From positions 205,040-269,039 of the forward strand of contig NZ_BJUL01000005.1 in NCBI RefSeq assembly GCF_007989605.1: 64,000 nt of DNA, in the 5' to 3' direction. Of the stretch, positions 20,978 to 29,289 are shown one piece after another. The position numbers and the translations under genes are program-made. The stretch is from Vreelandella venusta. Its GTDB lineage: Bacteria > Pseudomonadota > Gammaproteobacteria > Pseudomonadales > Halomonadaceae. Position 1 is the first letter of the stretch. The number at the start of each line of letters is the position of its first letter. The notes below the pieces were generated by a model. The model did not search any database and had not been told where the DNA came from. It saw only the letters and a list, made by a program, of their open reading frames with translations.

Positions 20978-21016
20978 AGCAAGCGAGAGTTTTATTGGTT
21001 AAAACACTCGTTTGCT
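20978..21016 (+). terminator. Long imperfect hairpin between ftsZ and lpxC
   Basis: The arm at 20978-20993 pairs with 21001-21016 over 16 positions with one G-T wobble and one A-A mismatch, around the 7-base loop ATTGGTT. No uninterrupted U tract follows, so it may be a weak terminator or an mRNA boundary that separates ftsZ from lpxC. The remaining 97 bases before lpxC can hold an lpxC promoter. Confidence 0.55.
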
Positions 21017-21112
21017 GTTAAAGTGAACACTGTTTCTTAACTTTCTTTCCCCTAGCGGTACTTGTCGGCACTTTTGCCGGTAACCGCCGTCATTAGAGTT
21101 CGACCACTGCCC

Positions 21113-22024
21113 ATGATCAGACAACGCACATTACAAAACGTCATTCGCGCCACCGGAGTGGGTCTGCACTCTGGTAAAAAAGTTCACTTGGCTTTGCGCC
21201 CGGCGCCAGCTAACACCGGAATTGTATTTATCCGGACCGACCTGGAACCTGTGGTTCACGTACCGGCTCGTGCTGAATTGGTGGAAGACACCACATTGTG
21301 CACTGCTCTTTCTTACAAGGGTGTGAAAGTCGCGACGGTCGAGCATTTGATGTCGGCATTTGCAGGGTTAGGCATTGATAATGCCTATGTCGATGTAAGT
21401 GCACCTGAGGTGCCTATCATGGACGGTAGCGCCAGTCCTTTTGTGTTCTTAATTCAGTCGGCGGGCATTCTAGAGCAAGACGCACCTAAGCAATTTATCC
21501 GAATCAAGCGCCGTGTTGCCGTCAGTGATGGCGACAAAGAAGCCGTCTTTTTGCCTCATCAGGGGTTTAAGGTCTCGTTTTCAATCGACTTTAACCACCC
21601 TGTGTTCGAGCAGCAAAAACAAACCGCGTTAATCGATTTTTCAACAACGTCGTTTGTGAAAGAGGTTTCTCGCGCACGTACTTTCGGGTTTATGCGCGAT
21701 CTGGAATTTTTGCGATCCAATAATCTTGCGCTTGGTGGTAGCTTGGATAACGCCATCGTTGTAGACGATTACCGCATCGTTAACGAAGGCGGTTTGCGCT
21801 ATGACGACGAGTTTGTCAAGCATAAGGTGCTGGATGCTATCGGTGATTTATACCAGCTTGGTCATAGCTTGATTGGTGAGTTTCAGGGTGTTAAGTCAGG
21901 CCATGCGCTCAACAATCGCTTGTGTCGTGAGTTATTAGCGCAGCCCGACGCCTATGAAATCGTCACTTTTGAAGAAGACAAAGCGATTGCGCCTATCTCT
22001 TACTCGGCACCTGCAATGGCATAG
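21113..22024 (+). CDS. lpxC: UDP-3-O-acyl-N-acetylglucosamine deacetylase LpxC
   Basis: 303 residues; zinc enzyme catalysing the first committed step of lipid A synthesis. The start at ATG 21113 (Met-Ile-Arg-Gln-Arg-Thr-Leu) gives the same N terminus as E. coli LpxC and removes 17 unconserved codons. The zinc ligand His78 lies in [16 protein letters not shown] near residues 237-245 carries the other two ligands, and Gly-His-Ala-Leu-Asn-Asn near 263-268 the catalytic His. It ends the dcw cluster and faces dciA across a shared terminator. Confidence 0.96.
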   Translation: MIRQRTLQNVIRATGVGLHSGKKVHLALRPAPANTGIVFIRTDLEPVVHVPARAELVEDTTLCTALSYKGVKVATVEHLMSAFAGLGIDNAYVDVSAPEVPIMDGSASPFVFLIQSAGILEQDAPKQFIRIKRRVAVSDGDKEAVFLPHQGFKVSFSIDFNHPVFEQQKQTALIDFSTTSFVKEVSRARTFGFMRDLEFLRSNNLALGGSLDNAIVVDDYRIVNEGGLRYDDEFVKHKVLDAIGDLYQLGHSLIGEFQGVKSGHALNNRLCRELLAQPDAYEIVTFEEDKAIAPISYSAPAMA

Positions 22025-22067
22025 CTTGATCGCCTGTTAGGCGGTGGAATGGCATGTGGCAATAGTA

Positions 22068-22095
22068 AAAAAGCACCGCTTTGGCGGTGCTTTTT
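22068..22095. terminator. Bidirectional terminator between lpxC and dciA
   Basis: GCACCGC (22073-22079) pairs with GCGGTGC (22084-22090), extended by an A run on the left and a T run on the right, so the hairpin has a U tail in both directions. It lies between convergent genes. Confidence 0.9.
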
Positions 22096-22120
22096 GCATA
22101 TTGGCGTTGGCAATACGAGG

Positions 22121-22597
22121 TTACGAATGTTTGTCGTCTGAATGATTGGGTGCATGTGCCGCAAGGCGCTCCAGGGCGTTTTTAAGCGAGGGGTTGTCGG
22201 TACCTTTGGCACATTCGGTTAGCGTTTTGCCTGCATTCTCTGAGAGGGTGCGCGTGTAACGCTTGGGGCTTTCAATTGGTCGAATGGGGCGTACTTTCAG
22301 GGTAAAGCCGGTAACGCTTTCAAATCCTGGTAACTGATGCAGTAGGGCTAGCAATTGCGGCTGTTCATAGCGTAGCCATGTTAGCCAGCTTGCTTGACCA
22401 CTTATTAATGTCAAACGTCCTTCTCGAAAGCCCCCGACGAAAATATGCTCACGCATTGCTTCAGGAAGGTGAGCGCGTAAATGACGCTGAGCCTGATCAA
22501 TTAAGCGGGACTGTCGCATAAGCTGTCCAGCGCTGCCAGACTTGGTCAGCAGTTGGGTAATGGGCTGTGCGCGGGATCGCTTAACCTTTATACTCAT
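22121..22597 (-). CDS. dciA: DciA-like DnaB helicase loader (DUF721)
   Basis: A 158-residue protein with a DUF721 domain in its first 100 residues: a helical stretch (Leu-Met-Arg-Gln-Ser-Arg-Leu-Ile-Asp near 26-34), then the KH-like core with Leu-Thr-Leu-Ile-Ser-Gly-Gln-Ala-Ser-Trp near 62-71 and Leu-Arg-Tyr-Glu near 75-78. Proteins of this family (DciA) load or assist the replicative helicase in bacteria that lack DnaC. The lpxC-DUF721-secA neighbourhood is common in gammaproteobacteria. The C-terminal 45 residues look disordered. It is divergent from the small ORF at 22709. Confidence 0.82.
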   Translation of the reverse strand: MSIKVKRSRAQPITQLLTKSGSAGQLMRQSRLIDQAQRHLRAHLPEAMREHIFVGGFREGRLTLISGQASWLTWLRYEQPQLLALLHQLPGFESVTGFTLKVRPIRPIESPKRYTRTLSENAGKTLTECAKGTDNPSLKNALERLAAHAPNHSDDKHS

Positions 22598-22708
22598 TAA
22601 CTTGATTCCTGGAACGTTGCTGGCTACGCCACACTCACGGCTGCCACCAGCGTTCTGTATTGTCTTTTAATTGATAGAGCCTAACACGCTCGGGAGCCAG
22701 TCCACAGC

Positions 22709-23062
22709 ATGCCATCAACGCCAGATGTTTTGTCTGCTTCGCCGCGGCGGCAACGCCGAAATGGCTTAGCGCGTTGGTGGCTGGCAGGCCTCTTAGTGAG
22801 CTGTTTGTTACCTGCTAGTTTACATCCTTCAGATGCATTTCGTAGTGGTGAACGCGGCGTCATCATCTGTTTTTGGGTGCCAGCGATGCTGCGTGCCCAA
22901 TCTGAGTGGATTGCTAAGAAGCGCTGCGCGCTGCGCCGCTGGGTACGCAAAAAAGCGCATGTTTATCCTGCTGTTTTGCACTGTTCCCGCTACTTTCTTC
23001 ATATCCCACGTCGATTGGTTGCCGCGATTGATGTGCTGACCCCTCGTGGCCCGCCAGCTTAG
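22709..23062 (+). CDS. Small secretory ORF upstream of secA; candidate SecM-like arrest peptide
   Basis: A 117-codon ORF that I do not recognise by homology. It has a basic N region (Arg-Arg-Gln-Arg-Arg at 13-17), a hydrophobic core at about residues 22-39 (Arg-Trp-Trp-Leu-Ala-Gly-Leu-Leu-Val-Ser start) typical of a Sec signal, a basic middle part, and the C terminus Leu-Thr-Pro-Arg113-Gly-Pro-Pro-Ala117. It ends 84 bases before secA on the same strand. SecM, in the same place in E. coli, has a signal sequence and a C-terminal Arg-Ala-Gly-Pro arrest core; other secretion-sensing arrest peptides carry Arg-Ala-Pro-Pro. By layout and motif this is probably a secretion monitor, but no stalling is shown here. 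The ATG is at 22709 after a GGGAG 15 bases upstream. Confidence 0.6.
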   Translation: MPSTPDVLSASPRRQRRNGLARWWLAGLLVSCLLPASLHPSDAFRSGERGVIICFWVPAMLRAQSEWIAKKRCALRRWVRKKAHVYPAVLHCSRYFLHIPRRLVAAIDVLTPRGPPA

Positions 23063-23108
23063 CTGTCCATTTACTAAATTTACCCTTATTTGCCTTATAT
23101 AAAAGGGC

Positions 23109-23125
23109 GCGCCTGAATGGGGCGC
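23109..23125 (+). promoter_or_regulatory. Short hairpin just upstream of the secA ribosome site
   Basis: GCGCC (23109-23113) pairs with GGCGC (23121-23125) around a 7-base loop. The secA ribosome site is a weak GGA at 23138-23140. It lies in the 84-base leader that a ribosome paused at the end of the upstream ORF would leave partly exposed. Significance is uncertain. Confidence 0.3.
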
Positions 23126-23146
23126 TCGTGAAGATTTGGAACTTTC

Positions 23147-25879
23147 ATGATTAATAATTTGTTACGTAAAGTCGTTGGCTCTAAAAATGATCGCGACGTT
23201 AAACGCATGCAAAAAAGTGTGCTCAGTATTAACGTTTTAGAGAAAACGCTTGAAGGGGTGAGTGACGCTGAGTTGCAGGCAAAAACAGAGCTGCTACGAC
23301 AAAAGTTAGCAGAAGGCGCCTCTGTTGATAGCTTATTACCCGAGGCGTTTGCCGTCGTGCGCGAGGCTAGCAAGCGGGTAATGAATATGCGCCACTTTGA
23401 CGTCCAAATGGTCGGTGGCATGACGTTACATCGTGGCCGGATTGCGGAAATGAAAACCGGCGAGGGTAAAACCCTAGTGGCCACGCTTGCGGTCTATTTA
23501 AATGCGCTGCCAGGCAAGGGCGTGCATGTTGTCACCGTTAACGACTATCTTGCTCGCCGCGATGCTGAGTGGATGCGGCCGTTGTATGAGTTTCTTGGAC
23601 TATCGGTAGGCGTTATCTTTGCTGGTCAAACGGGTGAAGAGAAGCGCCATGCCTATCAGTGTGACATCACTTACGGCACTAACAATGAGTTTGGTTTCGA
23701 CTATCTGCGCGACAACATGGCGTTCTCGCTTGAAGATAAAGTGCAGCGTGGTCTGCATTACGCCATTGTCGATGAAGTTGACTCTATTTTAATTGATGAG
23801 GCCCGTACGCCGTTAATTATCTCCGGCGCAGTGGATGAAAACACTGATCTGTATGGCATTGTGAATCGTCTGGCCCAACAGTTAGAGCAGGGTGAAGCCT
23901 CTGAAGACAGCGATGCGCCGGTTACGGGGGATTTCCTGCTTGATGAAAAACAAAAGCAGGTAGAGCTTACCGAGCAGGGGCACAACAAAGTTGAAGAGTT
24001 AATGCGTGCCGAAGGGTTGTTGGGCGAGGGAGAGTCGCTTTATGCAGCACAAAACCTAAACTTGCTTCAGCATATGCATTCCGCGCTGCGCGCACGACAT
24101 CTTTATCATTTAGATGTTGATTACATCGTGTCTGAAGGCCAGGTCGTCATTGTTGACGAGCATACCGGGCGTAGTATGCCGGGGCGCCGTTGGTCAGAGG
24201 GGCTGCATCAAGCGGTTGAAGCGAAAGAAGGGGTGACGGTTCAGCGAGAGAGCCAGACACTGGCATCGACTACTTTCCAAAACTATTTCCGTTTGTATGA
24301 AAAGCTCGCAGGTATGACGGGTACCGCTGATACCGAAGCGTTCGAATTTCGGCAAATTTATGGCCTGGATGTGGTCGTTATTCCAACGAATCGACCGTTG
24401 GCACGTAAAGATCTGAACGATTTGGTTTATCTGAGCGCGGAAGAGAAATACGAAGCGATTATTAAAGATGTGAAGGCCGAAACCGAAGCTGGACGCCCTG
24501 TTCTAGTGGGCACCGCGTCGATTGAAACCTCAGAGTACCTAGCGCGCCTTATGCGCGAAGCTGGCCTGACGTTTAGCGTGTTGAATGCTAAGCAGCACCA
24601 AAGCGAAGCAGAAATCATCGCTCAAGCAGGTCGCCCTGGCGCGATTACTATTGCAACCAATATGGCAGGCCGTGGTACCGATATCGTCCTGGGGGGGAAC
24701 TGGGAAGCAGAAGCAGCTAAGTTACAAAATCCCACCCAAGAACAGCTTGATGCGCTAAAGGCGGAATGGCAGAAGCGCCATGACGGTGTTTTAGAAGCGG
24801 GTGGTTTGCATGTGATTGGTTCTGAGCGTCATGAGTCCCGCCGTATTGATAATCAGTTGCGGGGGCGTGCGGGACGCCAAGGTGACCCAGGCTCAACACG
24901 CTTCTTCCTCTCGCTAGAAGATAGTTTGATGCGTTTGTTTGGCTCTGACCGAGTGAAGCGCTTGATGCTAGCTCTCGGGCTAGAGCGAGGCGAGGCGATT
25001 GAGCACAAGATGGTGTCGAACGCTGTCGAACGCGCCCAGAAAAAAGTAGAGGGGCGCAACTTTGATATCCGCAAGCAGCTGCTCGAATACGATGATGTCG
25101 CTAATGACCAGCGTCGAGTTATCTACGAACAGCGTAATGAAATTCTTTCCGCTGATGAGGTTTCTGACGCCGTTATCGGTATTCGCGAAGAAGTCATGGA
25201 AGATGCCATCAGTGATTTTGTACCCCCTCAGAGTCTGGCGGAACAGTGGGATTTACCTGGGTTAGAGGCGCATCTTAAAACTGAATTCAATCTTGACGCT
25301 CCTGTTACGCAGTGGGCGGCAGAGGATGAACGTTTCAGTGAAGAGAAGCTGCGTGAGCGTTTACAAGCGATGCACCGTGATGCGTATCAAGCCAAAATTG
25401 AGGCTGCTGGCGCCACGTTGATTCGCCGGTTTGAAAAACAAGTCATGCTCCAGGTGTTGGATACCCGCTGGAAAGAGCATCTTCAGTCGATGGATCACCT
25501 GCGTCGCGGCATTCACTTGCGTGGCTATGCCCAGAAGAATCCTAAGCAGGAGTACAAGCGGGAGTCCTTCGAGTTATTCCAGCATCTGTTAACCAACATC
25601 AAGGCCGACGTTACGCGTATTTTAAGCCATGTTCAGGTTCGTCAGCCTGAAGAGGTTGATGCGTTAGAGCAAAAGCGCCGCGAAGAGTCGGTGCGTGAAC
25701 GTGCCGCAGCAGCAAGCCGCCACGATGACCCTAACGCCCCGCAGGGCGATGTTGCTCCGGAAGCGCCTGGGGCGGATGGTCGTCCGTTGCGTCGCGAAGG
25801 ACCAAAAGTAGGGCGCAATGATCCGTGCTCATGTGGGTCTGGTAAAAAATATAAGCAGTGTTGCGGAAAACTAAGCTAA
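23147..25879 (+). CDS. secA: Preprotein translocase ATPase SecA
   Basis: 910 residues; motor of Sec-dependent protein export. The Walker A sequence Met-Lys-Thr-Gly-Glu-Gly-Lys-Thr is near residues 102-109, the DEAD-like [15 protein letters not shown] block near 207-221, and the second nucleotide fold has Ala-Gly-Arg-Gly-Thr-Asp-Ile near 507-513 and Gly-Arg-Ala-Gly-Arg-Gln-Gly-Asp-Pro near 573-581. The C-terminal zinc tail [13 protein letters not shown] binds SecB. Its weak ribosome site and the SecM-like ORF upstream suggest translational control. Confidence 0.97.
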   Translation: MINNLLRKVVGSKNDRDVKRMQKSVLSINVLEKTLEGVSDAELQAKTELLRQKLAEGASVDSLLPEAFAVVREASKRVMNMRHFDVQMVGGMTLHRGRIAEMKTGEGKTLVATLAVYLNALPGKGVHVVTVNDYLARRDAEWMRPLYEFLGLSVGVIFAGQTGEEKRHAYQCDITYGTNNEFGFDYLRDNMAFSLEDKVQRGLHYAIVDEVDSILIDEARTPLIISGAVDENTDLYGIVNRLAQQLEQGEASEDSDAPVTGDFLLDEKQKQVELTEQGHNKVEELMRAEGLLGEGESLYAAQNLNLLQHMHSALRARHLYHLDVDYIVSEGQVVIVDEHTGRSMPGRRWSEGLHQAVEAKEGVTVQRESQTLASTTFQNYFRLYEKLAGMTGTADTEAFEFRQIYGLDVVVIPTNRPLARKDLNDLVYLSAEEKYEAIIKDVKAETEAGRPVLVGTASIETSEYLARLMREAGLTFSVLNAKQHQSEAEIIAQAGRPGAITIATNMAGRGTDIVLGGNWEAEAAKLQNPTQEQLDALKAEWQKRHDGVLEAGGLHVIGSERHESRRIDNQLRGRAGRQGDPGSTRFFLSLEDSLMRLFGSDRVKRLMLALGLERGEAIEHKMVSNAVERAQKKVEGRNFDIRKQLLEYDDVANDQRRVIYEQRNEILSADEVSDAVIGIREEVMEDAISDFVPPQSLAEQWDLPGLEAHLKTEFNLDAPVTQWAAEDERFSEEKLRERLQAMHRDAYQAKIEAAGATLIRRFEKQVMLQVLDTRWKEHLQSMDHLRRGIHLRGYAQKNPKQEYKRESFELFQHLLTNIKADVTRILSHVQVRQPEEVDALEQKRREESVRERAAAASRHDDPNAPQGDVAPEAPGADGRPLRREGPKVGRNDPCSCGSGKKYKQCCGKLS

Positions 25880-25915
25880 TCACGCGTGGCGAAATTGAGC
25901 GTAAAGGAGAAAAAC

Positions 25916-27145
25916 ATGGCGGTGGGAGATCTTGCTTTTCCGGAATTGCCACCCCTTAACGGGGTGCGCTTGGGCAGTGCTATGGCAGGTATTAAAAAGC
26001 CAAATCGCCGTGATGTGGTGGTGATTGAGCTACCTGAAACTGCCACGGTAGCTGGCGTTTTTACTCGCAATGCGTTTTGTGCTGCCCCTGTGGTCGTTGC
26101 GAAAGCGCATCTTGAAGCGTGTGCCAGCGCAGAGCGTGTGCCTCGCTACTGGTTGGTAAATACTGGCAATGCCAATGCGGGTACTGGTGCATCGGGCCTG
26201 CAAGATGCTTATGCCAGCTGTAGCGCGCTTGCCGAGCAAATGGGGGTTGATAAAAGCCAGGTCTTGCCCTTTTCAACCGGCGTGATTGGCGAACCTCTGC
26301 CCATGACACGCCTGCTTGCCGGTATACCTCATGCGCTAAATTCCTTAACGGATACTAGCCTTGCTTGGCAGCAAGCGGGTGAGGGAATTCTAACCACGGA
26401 TACCCGTGCAAAGGGCGCAACGGCAACTGTTTCAATTGGCGATCAGCAGGTCACGATCAACGGTATTACCAAAGGTTCAGGCATGATTAAGCCTAATATG
26501 GCGACCATGTTGGGCTTTGTAGTAACCGATGCGGCGATTGCGCAGCCGTTGTTAGCGAGCTTGTTACGAGAAACGGTGGATCGCTCCTTTAATTGCATCA
26601 CTGTCGATAGCGATACATCAACCAACGATGCATGCATGCTGGCAGCGACAGGTACCGGCGCTTGCATCGAAAACGAAGCACAGGTGGCCATTTTTCGGGA
26701 TGCGCTGCAGCGCGTGATGACCGAACTCGCCCAAGCGATTATTCGTGATGGCGAAGGGGCAACGAAGTTTGTGACGCTCCAAGTGGATGCAGCAGCCACT
26801 CGGCAGGAAGCTTTGGATGTTGCTTTTACCGTTGCTCACTCGCCGCTGGTGAAGACCGCGCTCTACGCTTCCGATGCTAACTGGGGGCGTATTTTAGCCG
26901 CAGTTGGGCGCGCGCCGGTTGAGGAATTCGATGTTAATCAAATTGTGATTGATTTGGGTGACGTTCGCTTGGTTGAAAAGGGCGGTCGTGCTGACAGTTA
27001 TACAGAAGCGGCGGGCAGTGCCGTCATGGCGCAGGAAGAGATCATCATTCGCATTAATTTGGGCCGTGGTGAAGAGAGTGCCACTGTGTGGACCTCGGAC
27101 CTGTCTCATGACTATGTGACTATCAACGCGGATTACCGTAGCTGA
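25916..27145 (+). CDS. argJ: Bifunctional glutamate N-acetyltransferase/amino-acid acetyltransferase ArgJ
   Basis: 409 residues; recycles the acetyl group from N-acetylornithine to glutamate in arginine synthesis. The start is ATG 25916, seven bases after AAGGAG; an earlier GTG at 25886 would overlap that site. The self-cleavage region Gly-Ser-Gly-Met-Ile-Lys-Pro-Asn-Met-Ala-Thr-Met-Leu-Gly lies near residues 187-200, with the Thr becoming the nucleophile of the beta chain. Ser/Thr-Asn-Asp near 235 and the Tyr-Ala-Ser-Asp-Ala-Asn-Trp-Gly-Arg block near 319-327 are also conserved. It follows secA after 36 bases. Confidence 0.95.
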   Translation: MAVGDLAFPELPPLNGVRLGSAMAGIKKPNRRDVVVIELPETATVAGVFTRNAFCAAPVVVAKAHLEACASAERVPRYWLVNTGNANAGTGASGLQDAYASCSALAEQMGVDKSQVLPFSTGVIGEPLPMTRLLAGIPHALNSLTDTSLAWQQAGEGILTTDTRAKGATATVSIGDQQVTINGITKGSGMIKPNMATMLGFVVTDAAIAQPLLASLLRETVDRSFNCITVDSDTSTNDACMLAATGTGACIENEAQVAIFRDALQRVMTELAQAIIRDGEGATKFVTLQVDAAATRQEALDVAFTVAHSPLVKTALYASDANWGRILAAVGRAPVEEFDVNQIVIDLGDVRLVEKGGRADSYTEAAGSAVMAQEEIIIRINLGRGEESATVWTSDLSHDYVTINADYRS

Positions 27146-27248
27146 AGTGCACTGAAAAGTAGCCAAAAACAGTTGCAGTGACGTGCTAATGCAGCGAGAT
27201 AGCGTCGTCTTTGGTTAAGGCGGCGCGCAAAAAGTGGGTAAAGACGTA

Positions 27249-28205
27249 ATGAGTGTAATGGTAAAACGACGAGTTCATGTCGCGGCGGCTGCAATGATCA
27301 GCGCCGATCAGAAGCGGGTGCTGATTGCGCGTCGGCCCTCTAATGTTGATCAAGGCGGCCTATGGGAGTTTCCAGGAGGCAAGCTGGCGCCCTACGAAAC
27401 AGGCTTGGAAGGTCTCAAGCGTGAGCTTCATGAAGAGCTTGGCGTCGAGATTGTACGGGCTCGGCCACTTATCCGCGTTCACCATGAGTATCCTGATAAG
27501 CACATCTTGCTAGATGTTTGGCAAGTTCAGGAGTTTGCCGGTGAGCCGTTTGGCCGCGAAGGGCAGGCTGTGCGCTGGGTGCCTATGGAAGAGTTGGTGA
27601 ACTATCCTTTCCCTGCTGCTAACTTGCCTATTTTGCGTGCGGTAATGTTGCCCACCGATTATCTGATTACCGGCGAAGAAGCTAACGAAGAGCGTTTCGA
27701 TAGCTTGTTAGAAAGAGCGCTTAGTGAAGACGGTGTCAGACTCGTACAGCTGCGGGCAAAAAATCTTGATGAAGCGGCATACATTGCCCGCGCTGAGCGC
27801 GCCCTGCGCCTTTGCCGTCAGTACGATGCAAAGCTGCTGCTGAATGGCGAGCCTGCATTGCTTGACGCTGTTGATGCTGACGGTATTCATTTGACCAGCG
27901 CACGGTTAATGGACCTTGAGCGTCGCCCGATTGCAGAAAATAAATGGCTCTCGGCGTCGACTCACGATCAAAAGCAACTTTCTCAGGCTGCGGTTTTAGG
28001 TTGTGATTTTGTCACGCTGTCGCCGTTGCGCACTACGCCTTCGCATCCTGAGGTGGCTCCGCTGGGCTGGCATGACTTCCAGCAGCTAGTGGAACGTGCT
28101 GGTATGCCGGTGTTTGCACTGGGTGGTATGACACGTTTTGATGCTAACCATGCACGCGCTGTTGGCGCTCAGGGAATTGCGTCTATTCGTGATTTTTGGA
28201 AATAA
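27249..28205 (+). CDS. mutT: Nudix hydrolase (MutT-like) fused to a ThiE-like domain
   Basis: About 318 residues in two parts. Residues 8-130 form a MutT-type Nudix domain with an intact box (Gly44-x5-Glu-x7-Arg-Glu-x-x-Glu-Glu-x-Gly), expected to hydrolyse 8-oxo-dGTP. Residues about 145-318 resemble thiamine-phosphate synthase (Val-Gln-Leu-Arg-Ala-Lys, Gly-Ile-His-Leu, Ser-Ala-Ser-Thr-His, Ala-Leu-Gly-Gly-Met), but the Asn-Asp metal motif reads Leu-Asn-Gly and the usual Gly-Pro-x-Phe-x-Thr-x-Thr-Lys loop is altered, so ThiE activity is doubtful. This fusion is known in gammaproteobacteria and often adjoins argJ and secA. Start uncertain: GTG 27234, ATG 27249 and ATG 27258 are all in frame. 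Confidence 0.85.
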   Translation: MSVMVKRRVHVAAAAMISADQKRVLIARRPSNVDQGGLWEFPGGKLAPYETGLEGLKRELHEELGVEIVRARPLIRVHHEYPDKHILLDVWQVQEFAGEPFGREGQAVRWVPMEELVNYPFPAANLPILRAVMLPTDYLITGEEANEERFDSLLERALSEDGVRLVQLRAKNLDEAAYIARAERALRLCRQYDAKLLLNGEPALLDAVDADGIHLTSARLMDLERRPIAENKWLSASTHDQKQLSQAAVLGCDFVTLSPLRTTPSHPEVAPLGWHDFQQLVERAGMPVFALGGMTRFDANHARAVGAQGIASIRDFWK

Positions 28206-28240
28206 AGCCAACCGCCACACGTTAGTTTTTTGAATGCTGC

Positions 28241-28275
28241 GCCTGCTCTCGATGAGAGCAGGCGTCTGTGTTTTA
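28241..28275 (+). terminator. Rho-independent terminator after the Nudix gene
   Basis: A perfect 10-bp stem: CGCCTGCTCT (28241-28250), loop CGATG, AGAGCAGGCG (28256-28265), followed by a T-rich TCTGTGTTTT stretch. It ends the secA-argJ-Nudix transcription unit before convergent aguB. Confidence 0.85.
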
Positions 28276-28346
28276 CCAATCTGTGTTTTACCAACCTATG
28301 TTTTACCAATCTATGTTTTTATCAGCCTATGTTTTTATCAGTCGAG
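28270..28346. repeat. Tandem repeat, three 15-base and two 16-base units
   Basis: Units begin at 28270, 28285, 28300, 28315 and 28331. The first three read TGTTTTACCAA followed by TCTG, CCTA or TCTA; the last two read TGTTTTTATCAG then CCTA or TCGA. The array lies between the terminator and the 3' end of aguB. It has no spacers and is too short for a CRISPR. Slippage is the likely origin. Confidence 0.85.
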
Positions 28347-28377
28347 ATTGGTTATTGGGTATCCTGCGAGTGGGTTA

Positions 28378-29280
28378 TCAATCGCGATAGCGGCGTGTTA
28401 AATCACCGTAAGCATCAATGCGGCGGTCGCGCAAATAAGGCCAAATGCGCCGAGTGTTCTCGCTACGCGCCATATCGATGTTGACCACTAGTTGCTGCGT
28501 CTCTTCACCTGCATGCGCTAGCATTTCTCCCTGTGGGCCGCATACAAAACTTCCTCCCCAAAACGCAATGCCGTTACCAACGCCAGAGTGGTCGGGTTCA
28601 AAGCCGACTCGGTTAGCGACCAGCACGGGCAGCCCGTTAGCAACGCCATGGGAGCGCTGTATAATTGTCCAAGCATCTTTCTGACGGGCTTTTTCAGCGT
28701 CATCATCACTTGGGTCCCAGCCGATGGCCGTGGGGTAGAGCAGCAGCTCCGCCCCACTTAGTGCCATTAAGCGTGCCGCTTCCGGGTACCATTGATCCCA
28801 ACAAACTAGCACGCCTAGTCGCCCAACAGAGGTGTCAATGGGCGTGAAGCCTTGGCTGCGTCCGTCGTCAACATCGCCAGGGGTAAAGTAAAATTTTTCG
28901 TAAAAGGCCGGATCATCCGGGATGTGCATTTTACGGTACTGTCCTACACGTCCTTTAGCACGGTCATAAACGACGGCTGTGTTGTGGTAAAGCCCCGCCG
29001 CGCGCTTTTCAAACAACGACCCCACCAGCACAATATTCAGTTCCTTGGCTAGTGCGGCCAGGTGCTGGCCAGTAGGGCCGTCTAGTGGTTCAGCCAAGTC
29101 AAATAGTGCAGGGTCTTCGTATTGGCAAAAGTAATGTGTGGCATGCAGCTCCTGCAGCAACACTAACTGTGCGCCTTGGCTAGCAACTGAGCGTATGCCT
29201 GCTTCGCTGGCAGCAAGACTACGTGCTTTATCTGGCCACGCGGGCTGTTGAACAACACCGACGGTTAAGTTGTTAGACAT
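28378..29280 (-). CDS. aguB: N-carbamoylputrescine amidase AguB (nitrilase family)
   Basis: 300 residues; hydrolyses N-carbamoylputrescine to putrescine, CO2 and ammonia. The carbon-nitrogen hydrolase triad is Glu44 (Leu-Gln-Glu-Leu-His), Lys117 (Tyr-Arg-Lys-Met-His) and Cys160 (Val-Cys-Trp-Asp-Gln-Trp-Tyr-Pro-Glu). The Cys-x-Asp-Gln-Trp-Tyr-Pro pattern and the Trp-Gly-Gly-Ser-Phe motif near 242-246 are characteristic of AguB. AAGGAG precedes the ATG at 29280. The aguA gene ends nine bases upstream, so the pair forms an agmatine-to-putrescine operon. Confidence 0.93.
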   Translation of the reverse strand: MSNNLTVGVVQQPAWPDKARSLAASEAGIRSVASQGAQLVLLQELHATHYFCQYEDPALFDLAEPLDGPTGQHLAALAKELNIVLVGSLFEKRAAGLYHNTAVVYDRAKGRVGQYRKMHIPDDPAFYEKFYFTPGDVDDGRSQGFTPIDTSVGRLGVLVCWDQWYPEAARLMALSGAELLLYPTAIGWDPSDDDAEKARQKDAWTIIQRSHGVANGLPVLVANRVGFEPDHSGVGNGIAFWGGSFVCGPQGEMLAHAGEETQQLVVNIDMARSENTRRIWPYLRDRRIDAYGDLTRRYRD

Positions 29281-29289
29281 GGTGGCTCC

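Noticed and set aside
22681..22950. Minus-strand ORF of 89 codons opposite the secA-upstream ORF
   Set aside because: No domain, signal or ribosome site; the plus-strand frame has a signal sequence and a meaningful position.
23070..23170. Long-range pairing of TTTAC/AAATT (23070-23080) with AATTT/GTAAA (23156-23170) around the secA start
   Set aside because: A+T-only short stems with bulges; too weak to claim as the switch controlled by the upstream ORF.
28270..28346. CRISPR-like array
   Set aside because: Units are contiguous 15-16 bases without spacers, and no cas genes are present.
28230..28484. Plus-strand ORF with repeated Cys-Phe-Thr-Asn-Leu
   Set aside because: The repeated peptide is simply the 15-base tandem DNA array read in frame; the ORF also crosses the terminator and the 3' end of aguB.
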